In this document: piece by piece, positions 1 through 8,010 of the stretch | How positions within the stretch are numbered: position 1 is the stretch's first letter | Layout of the letters: each line of letters opens with the position of its first letter | Assembly: GCF_015351765.1 (NCBI RefSeq) | Contig: NZ_JADKQA010000001.1 | Span: forward strand, 938,394-1,002,393 | Direction of reading: 5' to 3' | Source of the DNA: Clostridium vitabionis | GTDB lineage: Bacteria > Bacillota > Clostridia > Lachnospirales > Lachnospiraceae | DNA: 64,000 nt | Position numbers and translations under genes: made by a program | The notes under the pieces: model-generated | The model's input: the letters and a program-made list of their open reading frames with translations, nothing else | Database searches by the model: none | Told to the model about the DNA's origin: nothing

Positions 1-54
1 AAAAGAAGCGATCATCCTGAGCCGCGCCGAAAGTTCGATTTTTCCGTCACTCAT
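1..54 (-). CDS. trmK: tRNA (adenine(22)-N1)-methyltransferase, N-terminal fragment (partial)
   Basis: Only the first 18 codons are inside the window; the rest lies beyond position 1. The peptide begins MSDGKIELSARLRMIASF. The 'LS.RL..IASF' pattern is the usual opening of TrmK, the SAM-dependent enzyme that methylates A22 of tRNA. Context agrees, because trmK and a Nif3-like gene commonly follow rpoD in Firmicutes, although the two are more often in the reverse order. The start lies 12 nt after the Nif3 stop, consistent with co-transcription. The call is an inference from a very short fragment. Confidence 0.55.
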   Translation of the reverse strand, partial: MSDGKIELSARLRMIASF

Positions 55-66
55 CCTGTCCTCTTT

Positions 67-867
67 TCAGACCGCCGTCATCGGGAAATGCTCCGGCATC
101 GCGGATATCTCCACCTCACCCGGCAGCACCTTCTCAAGGTACGCTTTCATCACCGGCATAAAGATGTGCTCTATGCCGTAATGCCCGGCATCGATCACGG
201 AAAGTCCCTGTTCCAGGGCGTCAAGACCCTGATGGTGGCTGATATCGCCGGTGACATACACCTCAGCGCCGGAGCGCACAGCATTCGCGATATCGCTCCC
301 GCCGGAGCCCGGGCAGATAGCCGCGGTGCGCATTTTCCTGTCGGACGAAAGGTCGCCGAAGACCTGCACCTGCGGGATCCCGAAGCGTTCCTTGACAAAT
401 TCCGCGGTCTCCCTGAGCGTCATCTCCCGGGGAAGCTTGCCGTAAGCCCCGATCCCGTAAGGGCGCCCATCCGCCATCGTGCCCATCGGATCAAGGATCG
501 CACATCCCGTAAGCGAGAGCCTTTCCGCCGCGGCATCGCCCATGCAGCCCGGCGCCGCGTCAAAATTCGTGTGCATCGCGTAGTAGCTGATATCCGCCTG
601 GATCATGCGGAGAATCCGCTTCCCCACGAAATCCCGGTCGCTGACCTTCCGGATTCCATGGAAAATCAGCGGGTGATGCGTGATGATCATTTCCGACTTC
701 TTCCGCACCGCCTCGTCGATCACCTCATCCGTCACATCGACGGCAAGGAGAATCCGCCGGACCTCCTTATCCGACCTCCCGGCCTGGAAACCGGGATTAT
801 CCCAGTCGCAGGCGAGCGATTCCGGGGCAAGCTCCCGGCATTTTTCGATCACTTCCCAGCACTTCAT
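67..867 (-). CDS. Nif3-like dinuclear metal centre hexameric protein
   Basis: At 266 residues this is the size of the short bacterial form of the Nif3/GTP cyclohydrolase I type 2-like family. Metal-ligand motifs are visible: ITHHPLIFHG (about residues 62-71), MHTNFD (about 98-103) and GHYGIEH near residue 230. Family members form toroidal hexamers binding two metal ions per subunit; the physiological substrate is not settled. The start is ATG, with the purine-rich stretch GGAGGAGATGGAAG just upstream. It follows rpoD by 84 nt and precedes the probable trmK start, so it is probably the penultimate visible gene of the dgt-dnaG-rpoD transcript. Confidence 0.93.
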   Translation of the reverse strand: MKCWEVIEKCRELAPESLACDWDNPGFQAGRSDKEVRRILLAVDVTDEVIDEAVRKKSEMIITHHPLIFHGIRKVSDRDFVGKRILRMIQADISYYAMHTNFDAAPGCMGDAAAERLSLTGCAILDPMGTMADGRPYGIGAYGKLPREMTLRETAEFVKERFGIPQVQVFGDLSSDRKMRTAAICPGSGGSDIANAVRSGAEVYVTGDISHHQGLDALEQGLSVIDAGHYGIEHIFMPVMKAYLEKVLPGEVEISAMPEHFPMTAV

Positions 868-869
868 CT

Positions 870-950
870 TCCATCTCCTCCATCCCGCAGGCCTGCCCCA
901 GGCTTCCCGTCCGCAGGTTACTTCCCGCAGGCCGGCTGCTTCCGGCCGCC
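870..950. repeat. degenerate ~18-21 bp GC-rich repeats between rpoD and Nif3 gene
   Basis: The spacer repeats the pattern TTCCCGCAGG or TTCCCGTCCGCAGG about three times at 18-21 nt spacing. It resembles the short tandem arrays upstream of rpoD, inside rnr and at 34676. No promoter or terminator was recognised here. Confidence 0.35.
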
Positions 951-951
951 G

Positions 952-2154
952 TCAATCTTCCAGGTAGTCCCGGAGCTTCCCGCCCCGGCTGGCCCGGTGC
1001 AGCTTCTTGAGCGCCTTCGACTCAATCTGGCGGATGCGCTCGCGGGTCACATTGAACTGCCTGCCGACCTCCTCCAGCGTCCTCGGTTTTCCGTCGTCCA
1101 GGCCAAAGCGCAGGCGGATCACCTGCTGCTCGCGGTCAGACAGCGTACCGATCACGTCATTCAGTTCCTTCCGGAAAGAATTCTCCGTCGCGACATCCAC
1201 CGGGGAATCAGAGGAATTGTCCGGGATGAAATCCTCAAGATGGCTGTCGTCCTCCTCGCCGACCGGCGTGCTTAGGGAAACCGGATCCTGGTTTTTCGTG
1301 ATATCGATGATCTCCCGCACCTTCTCGGGCGTCTCTCCCATGCGCTTCGCGATTTCCTCCGGCGTGGGCTCCCTGCCGAGCTCCTGGAGGAGCTGGCGCG
1401 AGGTCTTGACCTCCCGGTTGATCGTCTCGACCATGTGCACCGGGACACGGATCGTCCGGGACTGGTCCGCGATCGCGCGGGTGATCGCCTGCCGGATCCA
1501 CCAGGTAGCGTAGGTGCTGAACTTATTGCCCTTCGTGTAATCGTACTTATCGACCGCCTTGAGAAGGCCGATATTCCCCTCCTGGATCAGGTCGAGGAAC
1601 GGAAGGCCGCGGCCAACATACCGCTTGGCGATGCTGACCACGAGGCGGAGATTTGCCTCCGTGAGCTGCTGCTTCGCGAGCTTATCCCCCTCGGACATCT
1701 TCTTTGCGAGGGAGATCTCCTGCTCCGCCGTGAGGAGCGGGATCTTGCCGATCTCCTTGAGATACTGCCGGACCGGGTCGGAGACAGAGCCCCGGGCACC
1801 GGTATCAAGCTCGGCGCTCTTAATCTCCCGGTCCGCGTCTTCCTCCTCCTTCTCGCTGTCCTCACTCGAATAGAGGTCTGAATCCAGATCCTCCGCCAGA
1901 GATTCATCCTCCGGGCGGAGGATATCAATATCATGGTCATCCAGATAGTCGTAAATCCTGTCCAGTTCAGCCGGTTTCAGAATCTTCGGAAATGCGGAGG
2001 CAATCGTCTTCTCATCGAGCGCATTGCCATTCTGCCTCCCCCTCTCGACCAGCGAGCGCAGCGTATCCTCAAAAATCTTCTGCTCCGCGGCCTTCTCTGC
2101 CCTGGAGCTGTTTCTTCTCTGTTCCGCTGCTGCGGGATCCTTCTTTGTACGCAA
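952..2154 (-). CDS. rpoD: RNA polymerase primary sigma factor SigA/RpoD
   Basis: This is the housekeeping sigma factor. Region 1.2 is visible ([17 protein letters not shown]), as are region 2 with the core-binding and -10 recognition helices ([14 protein letters not shown], then [17 protein letters not shown]), region 3 ([11 protein letters not shown]) and region 4.2 ([20 protein letters not shown]). I chose a TTG start at 2154 rather than the ATG at 2322. AGGGAGG lies 8 nt upstream of the TTG, and the extra 56 residues of the longer ORF are encoded by a degenerate tandem repeat with no resemblance to sigma factors. The resulting 400 residues fit the family. It is the third gene of the dgt-dnaG-rpoD macromolecular-synthesis operon. 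Confidence 0.95.
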   Translation of the reverse strand: MRTKKDPAAAEQRRNSSRAEKAAEQKIFEDTLRSLVERGRQNGNALDEKTIASAFPKILKPAELDRIYDYLDDHDIDILRPEDESLAEDLDSDLYSSEDSEKEEEDADREIKSAELDTGARGSVSDPVRQYLKEIGKIPLLTAEQEISLAKKMSEGDKLAKQQLTEANLRLVVSIAKRYVGRGLPFLDLIQEGNIGLLKAVDKYDYTKGNKFSTYATWWIRQAITRAIADQSRTIRVPVHMVETINREVKTSRQLLQELGREPTPEEIAKRMGETPEKVREIIDITKNQDPVSLSTPVGEEDDSHLEDFIPDNSSDSPVDVATENSFRKELNDVIGTLSDREQQVIRLRFGLDDGKPRTLEEVGRQFNVTRERIRQIESKALKKLHRASRGGKLRDYLED

Positions 2155-2195
2155 ATCAGATACCTCCCTGGACGGCTTCCTGCCATCCTGTGACT

Positions 2196-2322
2196 GAATT
2201 TCCGGGGTGTCGGCGCTCTTTCCGGGGTGCGGGCAAGCTTTCCAAGTTGTTGATACTATTTTCGGAGCGCGGGCACTCTTCCCTGGGGACGGGCACGCTT
2301 TCCCGGGGTTGGATCTCCCCAT
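2196..2322. repeat. degenerate tandem repeat between dnaG and rpoD
   Basis: About four copies of a ~20 bp unit with the pattern CTTTCCGGGGTGCGGGCA fill the spacer. One is interrupted by an AT-rich insertion that reads GTTGATACTATTTTCGG. It is open in the rpoD frame, which is why the ORF track extends rpoD upstream. Nothing suggests it is translated. Confidence 0.45.
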
Positions 2323-2337
2323 GCTGCAGCGATCCCG

Positions 2338-4140
2338 TCATCCCAGATCGAGATTCGCCAGCTCCGCCTGCTGGCGGATAATCTCCTGCATTTCCCGGAT
2401 GTCGCCCGCCTCCCTGAGCTTCACATCCAGGCTGTTCTTCCGGATCTTCCGGACGGTCTCGGTCAGCGCCTTGGGGCCGCTCTCCCGGAGCGACGCCGCC
2501 ATCCCCTCGCTGAAAAGCCCGGCAATCTCCTGCGCGTCGTCTCCCTCCGCCTGATAGCGGCTCAGAAGCTGCGCCGGGAGGACTTTTCCGTCCGGTGATT
2601 TTTCGTGCTGGGCAAATACATCCGCCGCTGCCTTCCTGTACACCGGATCCTGGAAATCCGCCGGCCCGATAATCCCCCGGATTTTGTCAAAATCCGTCGG
2701 ATCGTTGATCAGCATGCCGAGAAGAAGCCGCTCGGACTGGCGGATGCCGTCCTCCCGCCTTTTCCTCGGATTTGCCTGCATTTTCACGGGCTGTTCCGGC
2801 ATTCCGGCGCTGCCCCGGGCATTTGCCCCCGCAGAAGGCCGGGAACCGGTTCCGTAAGAGAGGCCCATGCGGTTCACGAGCGCGGCCAGCTCGTCCTTCG
2901 GGATGAAGAATTCCCGGGCGACCGCGTCGATGTAGCTCTCCCGCTCAAGCGGCTCGTCAAATTCCAGAAGTTTCCGCGCGGTCTCCCGGTAAAACCTTGT
3001 CCGCTGTTCGGGGTCATCCATATCGAGATCCCGCTTAAGGACGTCAATCTCAAAGAGAAAGCTGTTCCGGGCTTCCGCGATCCGCTGTTCAAAGGCTTCC
3101 CTGCCCTCAGCCTTGATGAACTCGTCGGGATCCTTGTGCGGCCGCATATTCAAGACTTTCGTGGAAATGCCGACATTCCTGAGCATCGGGATCGCCCTGA
3201 GCGCCGCCTTGACGCCCGCGCCGTCGCTGTCGTAGGTCAGGATGACCGTGTCCGTATAGCGGCGGAGGATCGCGGCATGCTGCTCCGTCAGCGAGGTGCC
3301 GAGAGAAGCTACGGAATTGGTGAATCCCGCCTGGTGCATGGCGATGACATCCATGTACCCCTCGCAGAGAAGCATATATTTCTTCCGGGAGCTCCGGGCA
3401 AAATTGAGCCCGTACAGGTTCCGGCTTTTCTCAAAAATCCTGGTTTCCGGGGAATTGAGATATTTCGGTTCCCCGTCCCCCATCACGCGCCCGCCGAAGC
3501 CGATGACCCGGCTGTTCGCGTCCATGATCGGGAACATCACCCGGTTCCAGAACTTGTCAAAAACGCCCTTCTCCGTGTAGGTAAACAGCCCGGTCTCCTT
3601 GAGCACCGCGTCTGCGTAGCCCCTGCCCCTGAGGAACCGGTAGAGGTCGTCCGAGGTCTTGTTGGAATAGCCGAGGCCGAAATGCCGGATTGTCGCGTCC
3701 GTGAGCGCCCGCCCGGTAAAATACGAGAGCCCCTGCTCTCCCTTCGGGGATTTCAGCTGGATATAGAAATAGTTCGCAGCCAGCTTATTGACCTCAAACA
3801 GCTTCTGCCTGAGATCCGCCTCCTCCTTCGCCTTCCCGGTGAGCTCCCGCTTCGGCAGCGCGATTCCCGCGCGGTCGGCGAGGCGCTGCACCGCCTCCGG
3901 AAACGAGAGCTGCTCATACTGCATGAGGAAGGAGAATACATTTCCGCTCGCGCCGCACCCGAAGCAGTGGTACATCTGCTTCTCCGGGGACACCGAGAAG
4001 GATGGCGTCTTTTCCCCGTGGAACGGGCAGAGCCCGAAATAGTTGGCCCCGGACTTCTTCAGCTGGATGTAGCCGGAGATCACCTCGACAATATCATTCC
4101 TGCTCCGGACCTCATCAATCAGCTCCTCAGAATACCGCAC
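2338..4140 (-). CDS. dnaG: DNA primase DnaG
   Basis: At 600 residues it has normal length for bacterial primase. The N-terminal CHC2 zinc finger is visible (CPFHGEKTPSFSV ... MYHCFGCGASG, about residues 38-67), followed by the RNA polymerase core and TOPRIM fold with its acidic residues (CEGYMDVIAMHQAGF and LTYDSDGAGVKAA). A less conserved C-terminal DnaB-interacting region follows a low-complexity linker near residue 440. The start is GTG with AGGAAGGGGGAAG upstream. The gene lies between dgt and rpoD, the classic primase-sigma operon. Confidence 0.97.
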   Translation of the reverse strand: MRYSEELIDEVRSRNDIVEVISGYIQLKKSGANYFGLCPFHGEKTPSFSVSPEKQMYHCFGCGASGNVFSFLMQYEQLSFPEAVQRLADRAGIALPKRELTGKAKEEADLRQKLFEVNKLAANYFYIQLKSPKGEQGLSYFTGRALTDATIRHFGLGYSNKTSDDLYRFLRGRGYADAVLKETGLFTYTEKGVFDKFWNRVMFPIMDANSRVIGFGGRVMGDGEPKYLNSPETRIFEKSRNLYGLNFARSSRKKYMLLCEGYMDVIAMHQAGFTNSVASLGTSLTEQHAAILRRYTDTVILTYDSDGAGVKAALRAIPMLRNVGISTKVLNMRPHKDPDEFIKAEGREAFEQRIAEARNSFLFEIDVLKRDLDMDDPEQRTRFYRETARKLLEFDEPLERESYIDAVAREFFIPKDELAALVNRMGLSYGTGSRPSAGANARGSAGMPEQPVKMQANPRKRREDGIRQSERLLLGMLINDPTDFDKIRGIIGPADFQDPVYRKAAADVFAQHEKSPDGKVLPAQLLSRYQAEGDDAQEIAGLFSEGMAASLRESGPKALTETVRKIRKNSLDVKLREAGDIREMQEIIRQQAELANLDLG

Positions 4141-4187
4141 CGCGGACTTCCCCCTTCCTGCTTGTCATTTACGAAAAAACGCCGGCG

Positions 4188-5222
4188 TCAGATTTTCCAG
4201 CTCATGGGCACGAACAGCTCATTGAACCGGTCGATCGCGTAGCTGTCCGTCATACCCGCGATATAGTCACAGACGATCCGCTCCTTTGTCTCATGCCGCG
4301 CCTGCATAATGTCCAGATACTCCGGCGGCATCTCATGAATGTGCTTGGTATAATAGTCAAAAAGCATCAGAAGGAGATGCTGCGCCTTCGGCTCCTGCGA
4401 CTTCGCGACCGGGTTCGAATAGACGTTCTCAAACATCCATTTCCGCAGGTCGGTCATCGCCCGCTCCACATCCGGCGACATCCGGATGTCCGGCTGTCCC
4501 ATGCTCTGGTAAATGATATCGTGAATCAGCGTGTTCAGCCGGGATTTCACACTGTCCCCCAGCACATCGGTGTATTCCCGCGGGATATCCTCCTCGCGGA
4601 AAATCTTCGCCCGGATCGCGTCATCGATATCGTGGTTGATGTAGGCGACCTTGTCCGACAGGCGGACAATCTGCCCCTCGAGCGTGTGCGGATGCCCGGA
4701 CAGGCGGTGGTTCAGGATACCGTCCCTGACCTCCCAGGTGAGATTGAGCCCCTGGCCGTTCTTCTCGAGAACCTCCACCACGCGGACGCTCTGCGTATAG
4801 TGGGCAAATCCGTCCGGACAGATCTCGTTCAGGATCCGTTCCCCGGCATGGCCGAAAGGCGTATGCCCGAGATCATGCCCGAGCGCGACCGCCTCCGTCA
4901 GCGATTCATTTAGCCTGAGCGCCCTTGCGATCGTCCGCGCGATCTGCGCGACCTCGAGCGTGTGGGTCAGGCGCGTCCGGTAGTGATCGCCCTCCGGGCT
5001 CAGGAATACCTGCGTCTTGTGTTTCATCCGGCGGAACGACTTGCAGTGGAGAATCCGGTCCCGGTCCCGCTGATAGCATGGCCGGATATCACACGGCGGT
5101 TCTTCGCGGTCCCGCCCGCGGCTCTCCGAGGACAACGCCGCATAAGGGCTCAGAAATTCCCGCTCGGCCATCTCCGCCTGTTCCCGGATGGTAAGGCGTT
5201 CTTCCGGTTCCTTATTTGTCAA
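4188..5222 (-). CDS. dgt: deoxyguanosinetriphosphate triphosphohydrolase-like protein (HD domain)
   Basis: This is an HD-domain dNTP triphosphohydrolase, a family that splits dNTPs into nucleoside and triphosphate. The H...HD...D metal-binding set is visible: RTRLTHTLEVAQIAR, then LGHDLGHTPFGHAGE, with the downstream Asp in SDKVAYINHDIDDA. The TTG start at 5222 is preferred because GGAGGTGAGAGCGCG precedes it; the longer ATG-started ORF adds 23 residues before this site. The protein is then 344 residues, as usual for the short Firmicutes type. Immediate linkage to dnaG is typical of Clostridia. Confidence 0.93.
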   Translation of the reverse strand: MTNKEPEERLTIREQAEMAEREFLSPYAALSSESRGRDREEPPCDIRPCYQRDRDRILHCKSFRRMKHKTQVFLSPEGDHYRTRLTHTLEVAQIARTIARALRLNESLTEAVALGHDLGHTPFGHAGERILNEICPDGFAHYTQSVRVVEVLEKNGQGLNLTWEVRDGILNHRLSGHPHTLEGQIVRLSDKVAYINHDIDDAIRAKIFREEDIPREYTDVLGDSVKSRLNTLIHDIIYQSMGQPDIRMSPDVERAMTDLRKWMFENVYSNPVAKSQEPKAQHLLLMLFDYYTKHIHEMPPEYLDIMQARHETKERIVCDYIAGMTDSYAIDRFNELFVPMSWKI

Positions 5223-5369
5223 CGCGCTCTCACCTCCCTGGAAAATCCCTCCCGGCAGGATTCCGGTTCTATCCGCCGGTGTGTCCGTCAAAACGCAATA
5301 ATTTATTTTACCATGGAATATGAGATTTTGCCTAAATTTATGGAAATTTTACGAAGAAGCTCCTGTTCC

Positions 5370-5693
5370 TCAGACATTTCCGGGGTTTTCCTTCTTCTTT
5401 ATGCCAAGTCTCTGCCGAAGACGAATGTAATTCCCGGTTTCCTCCGTAACAACCTTGATCAGGGGACTCCCCTCCTTGCGGAAGAATGTCCCTGCCTTCG
5501 CCCCTTCAAGCTCCTTCAGGGCTTCTTCCCCGAGGCGGCTGCCGCAGAGCCGAAGGATCGTCTCCCGAGCCTCCTCCAGGGTGTCAAAGACATCATTCTG
5601 ATTCTTTTCAAATATCCAGATCAAATTTTCCTCCTTCCACCCGGGAATCCGCACGACGAAGCGGGTTTTCTTCCCGCCTGCATCGGAGCGCAT
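5370..5693 (-). CDS. small hypothetical protein
   Basis: No family was recognised. The C-terminal ~90 residues look like a genuine soluble protein: VRIPGWKEENLIWIF is followed by an amphipathic helix (TLEEARETILRLCG) and a basic end (RLRQRLGIKKKEN). The proposed ATG at 5693 has only a weak upstream AAGGAAA, and earlier or internal starts are possible. It is upstream of dgt on the same strand with a 147-nt gap and could be the first gene of that transcript. It may be unexpressed. Confidence 0.45.
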   Translation of the reverse strand: MRSDAGGKKTRFVVRIPGWKEENLIWIFEKNQNDVFDTLEEARETILRLCGSRLGEEALKELEGAKAGTFFRKEGSPLIKVVTEETGNYIRLRQRLGIKKKENPGNV

Positions 5694-5949
5694 ATTCCCT
5701 GGCTGTTTCCTTGCATTATACCCGCTAGTTCTCCCGATGTACAGAAAAACGGGACGCAGCAGATGCCGCAGCATTCCGCCTGGCATCTGACCTGCCATCC
5801 GTGAGTAGGACAGCCATCATCCTGGAACGAAAGGACGAGAAGGGACGCAAAAAGAGAGCCCAGCCTTTCCAAAGACGAGAATCCCAAAAAAGGCCGGCAG
5901 CTTAATGCTGTCAGCCTTTTTCATGATGTTGATTCTATTCTCCGGCAGA

Positions 5950-6312
5950 TTACCTGTCTTTTCTTCCACTTTTTTTCCAGAACAGAAAGTCATCAACGAG
6001 AAGCAGCAGGCAGCCCACCATACCGGCGAGATCGAGGGGGAAATGCGATGCATCCCCGGTTTCCACGATTGCGTACACGGAGAAACTGTCCGCCGCAAAG
6101 TCCGCCGACGTGTCACTGACCTGCGCGACCGCGTCCACGTTTTCTGCTGTACCGTCGTCACGGATATGAATCACCTTATGATTCTCGCCATCGACAGAAA
6201 ATCGCGACTTCAGACTGACCAGGACATGCAACATAGATGTCAGTGTATCCGTAAATGTAGTATTCCCACAAAAGGGTTCACGGCCAGTTACCGCAAAACG
6301 CAGCCACAACAC
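5950..6312 (-). pseudogene. C-terminal remnant of a secreted surface protein
   Basis: The fragment reads like the tail of a large Clostridia surface protein. It has a β-rich stretch (VIHIRDDGTAEN), the recurring pre-anchor motif ADSFSVYAIVETGD, a hydrophobic segment (LDLAGMVGCLLLLVDDFLF) and a basic end (KKSGRKDR). No signal peptide, RBS or N-terminal body is present upstream, where the tRNA-Leu terminator sits. It is therefore most likely a decayed or translocated end of an adhesin. The rest of 5694-6312 shows no other gene. Confidence 0.5.
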
Positions 6313-6358
6313 AAAAAATAAACCCCGAAAACCACTTCAAAAAGCGATTTTCCGGGGC
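6313..6358 (-). terminator. intrinsic terminator of the tRNA-Leu pair
   Basis: On the minus strand a CCCCGGAAAA/TTTTCGGGG stem is followed by TTTATTTTTT. It starts about 10 nt after the 3' end of tRNA-Leu(CAG). Confidence 0.75.
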
Positions 6359-6368
6359 TTCCGTTTAA

Positions 6369-6452
6369 TGCAGAAGAAGGGACTTGAACCCTCATGATAT
6401 TGCTATCACACGGACCTGAACCGTGCGCGTCTGCCAATTCCGCCACTTCTGC
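6369..6452 (-). tRNA. tRNA-Leu (anticodon CAG)
   Basis: An 84-nt class II tRNA. The acceptor stem is GCAGAAG/CTTCTGC with discriminator A. The D-arm is TGGCGGAATTGGCAGACGCG, the anticodon stem-loop CACGG-TTCAGGT-CCGTG gives CAG, there is a long variable arm, and the T-arm contains GGTTCAAGTCC. The CCA end is not encoded. It is co-transcribed with the tRNA-Leu 5 nt upstream. Confidence 0.97.
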
Positions 6453-6457
6453 ATGGA

Positions 6458-6541
6458 TGCGGAAGATGGGACTTGAACCCACACGTGTATTCGCACACAA
6501 GATCCTTAGTCTTGCCTGTCTGCCAATTCCAGCACTTCCGC
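6458..6541 (-). tRNA. tRNA-Leu (anticodon AAG)
   Basis: An 84-nt class II tRNA with acceptor GCGGAAG/CTTCCGC, discriminator A and T-arm GGTTCAAGTCC. The anticodon stem-loop CAAGA-CTAAGGA-TCTTG gives anticodon AAG. An A at position 34 implies deamination to inosine by TadA to read CUN codons, where many bacteria use GAG instead. CCA is not encoded. It is the first gene of a two-tRNA transcript. Confidence 0.95.
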
Positions 6542-6577
6542 TCATCCTGTCGTCGTTTTCTCTCGCCGACGAATGAT

Positions 6578-6606
6578 ACTATACCACAGTAAAAATCTAA
6601 TTGCAA
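6578..6606 (-). promoter_or_regulatory. σA promoter of the tRNA-Leu operon
   Basis: TTGCAA and TATAGT are separated by exactly 17 nt, with the -10 box ending 36 nt before the first tRNA. Confidence 0.8.
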
Positions 6607-6637
6607 CAACTTTTTAAAAAAATTTGGTAATTCCTCA

Positions 6638-6728
6638 GGATATGCAGGGAAGGTGGCCTGCAAATCGCCGCTCGCGGACGCCTTTGCGGGCTCTCTCCCC
6701 GTATGTGTCCAGGCGCCGCAAGCGGTCC
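6638..6728. repeat. decayed copy of the multibranched palindromic element
   Basis: The segment matches the element at 48327-48415 over most of its length. Shared blocks include CGGACG.CTTTGCGGG, a TATGTG/CATGTG step and CCAGGCGCCGCA. Its long stem has accumulated mismatches, whereas the 48 kb copy is perfect. It lies between the MBL gene and the tRNA-Leu promoter. Confidence 0.6.
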
Positions 6729-6757
6729 AGAACGCCGTTTTTCCAGGCGTCTCCCGA

Positions 6758-7390
6758 TCACTCCGTAAATTTCAGCACTGCGGTCTGCGGCGCCCCATCC
6801 TCCGGAAGCTCCAGGGAATTACCGTCGTAAATCACCACATCATCGCAGAGGCTGGTATAGGCGTCCAGCGTCCCGATCTTCGGGTAGCCGTACGCCCCGA
6901 AGCGGTAATGCATAGGAACAACTACCGTCGGCTGGAGTTCCTGGACGATGGCATGAATGCGGTCCGGCTCCAGGGTAAAAAATCCGCCGACCGGGACCAG
7001 CATCACATCGAGGCCGCTGAGAGCTCTCTTCTGCTCTGGCGTGAGCGCGCAGCCAAGGTCTCCCATGTGTGCGATCCGGTACTCCCCGTCATCCAGGATG
7101 CGGATCGTGTTGGTTCCGCGGTCTTTACCGCCGTTCTCATCGTGGAAGGAGGACAGCTCCGTGATCTTCCAGGGATTCTCCTTCTTCTCCGCGTCCTGCC
7201 GGATCTGAATAAGCTCCGCCGCATTGTGGTCGCTGTGGCCATGGCTGCAAAGGACAAGGTCGGCATCTGTCCGAAGCGGCGGATATCCAGGTACCGTATT
7301 ATCCCCGTAGGGATCAAAGACAATCCGGTAATCCTCTTTTTCTACCGCCATGCAGCTGTGCCCCAGCCAGGTAATTTTCACATTTCCCAT
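6758..7390 (-). CDS. MBL-fold metal-dependent hydrolase (UPF0173/YtkL-like)
   Basis: A 210-residue metallo-β-lactamase-fold protein. It has an N-terminal WLGHSCM β-strand motif, the metal-binding SHGHSDHN (HxHxDH), a downstream Asp in AHMGDLG, and a C-terminal His in VVPMHYRFG. The family is related to the L-ascorbate-6-P lactonase-like UPF0173 group; the substrate cannot be assigned here. I chose ATG at 7390, since the AAAGGA upstream is too close to the in-frame ATG four codons earlier. It is a single gene with its own promoter. Confidence 0.9.
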   Translation of the reverse strand: MGNVKITWLGHSCMAVEKEDYRIVFDPYGDNTVPGYPPLRTDADLVLCSHGHSDHNAAELIQIRQDAEKKENPWKITELSSFHDENGGKDRGTNTIRILDDGEYRIAHMGDLGCALTPEQKRALSGLDVMLVPVGGFFTLEPDRIHAIVQELQPTVVVPMHYRFGAYGYPKIGTLDAYTSLCDDVVIYDGNSLELPEDGAPQTAVLKFTE

Positions 7391-7421
7391 CTGTGTCACC
7401 ATTCCTTTCTGGTTTTCTTTT

Positions 7422-7450
7422 ATGATAGAACCTCCGCCACCGGCTTGCAA
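7422..7450 (-). promoter_or_regulatory. σA promoter of the MBL-fold gene
   Basis: TTGCAA and TATCAT are separated by 17 nt on the minus strand, about 31 nt upstream of the chosen ATG. The IS605 element inserted just upstream of it without disrupting it. Confidence 0.6.
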
Positions 7451-7600
7451 GCATGCGTGTTGCCGGGTTTTGACGCGCTTTTCTTATAACCCATGTGGGC
7501 GAGAAAACCCACGGTTTCAACCGTGAGGATGATAGCCCACCTCTTTACTTTCTATAGATAATATATTGGATAATATCTACAAATGTGCTACTATATATTC

Positions 7601-8002
7601 ATGAAGAATGAATATAAACATACAAAAACAACTGTATCATTGATTAACTACCATTTTGTATTTTGTCCTCGATACCGCAGAAAAATATTTAATATCCAGG
7701 GTGTTGAGGAAAGATTTAAAGAACTTACTACTGCTGAATGTGAAAAACAAGGTATTGAAATCCTTGCTCTGGAATGTCATATGGACCATGTACATATTTT
7801 CGTTAGTGTACTGCCAACTATGTCCATTCCAAACATAATGAAGCAGATTAAGGGCTGTACTTCACTTCAATTAAGAGAAGAATTTCCACAGCTTAAAGCA
7901 ATGCCGAGTCTTTGGACTCGAAACTATTTTGTAAGTACAGCAGGCAATGTAAGTTCCGAAACGATTAAGTGGTATGTAGATACCCAAAAAACAAGACCGT
8001 AG
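7601..8002 (+). CDS. tnpA: IS200-type Y1 (HUH) transposase TnpA
   Basis: A single-strand transposase of 133 residues, full length for the family. The HUH metal-binding motif is intact (CHMDHVHIFV) and the catalytic tyrosine is in the C-terminal helix (ETIKWYVDTQ). I chose ATG at 7601 (MKNEYKHTK) over the upstream in-frame ATG at 7583 because family members begin a few residues before the HTK.T.. segment. It ends 8 nt before tnpB. It appears functional. Confidence 0.93.
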   Translation: MKNEYKHTKTTVSLINYHFVFCPRYRRKIFNIQGVEERFKELTTAECEKQGIEILALECHMDHVHIFVSVLPTMSIPNIMKQIKGCTSLQLREEFPQLKAMPSLWTRNYFVSTAGNVSSETIKWYVDTQKTRP

Positions 8003-8010
8003 GTGTAAGC

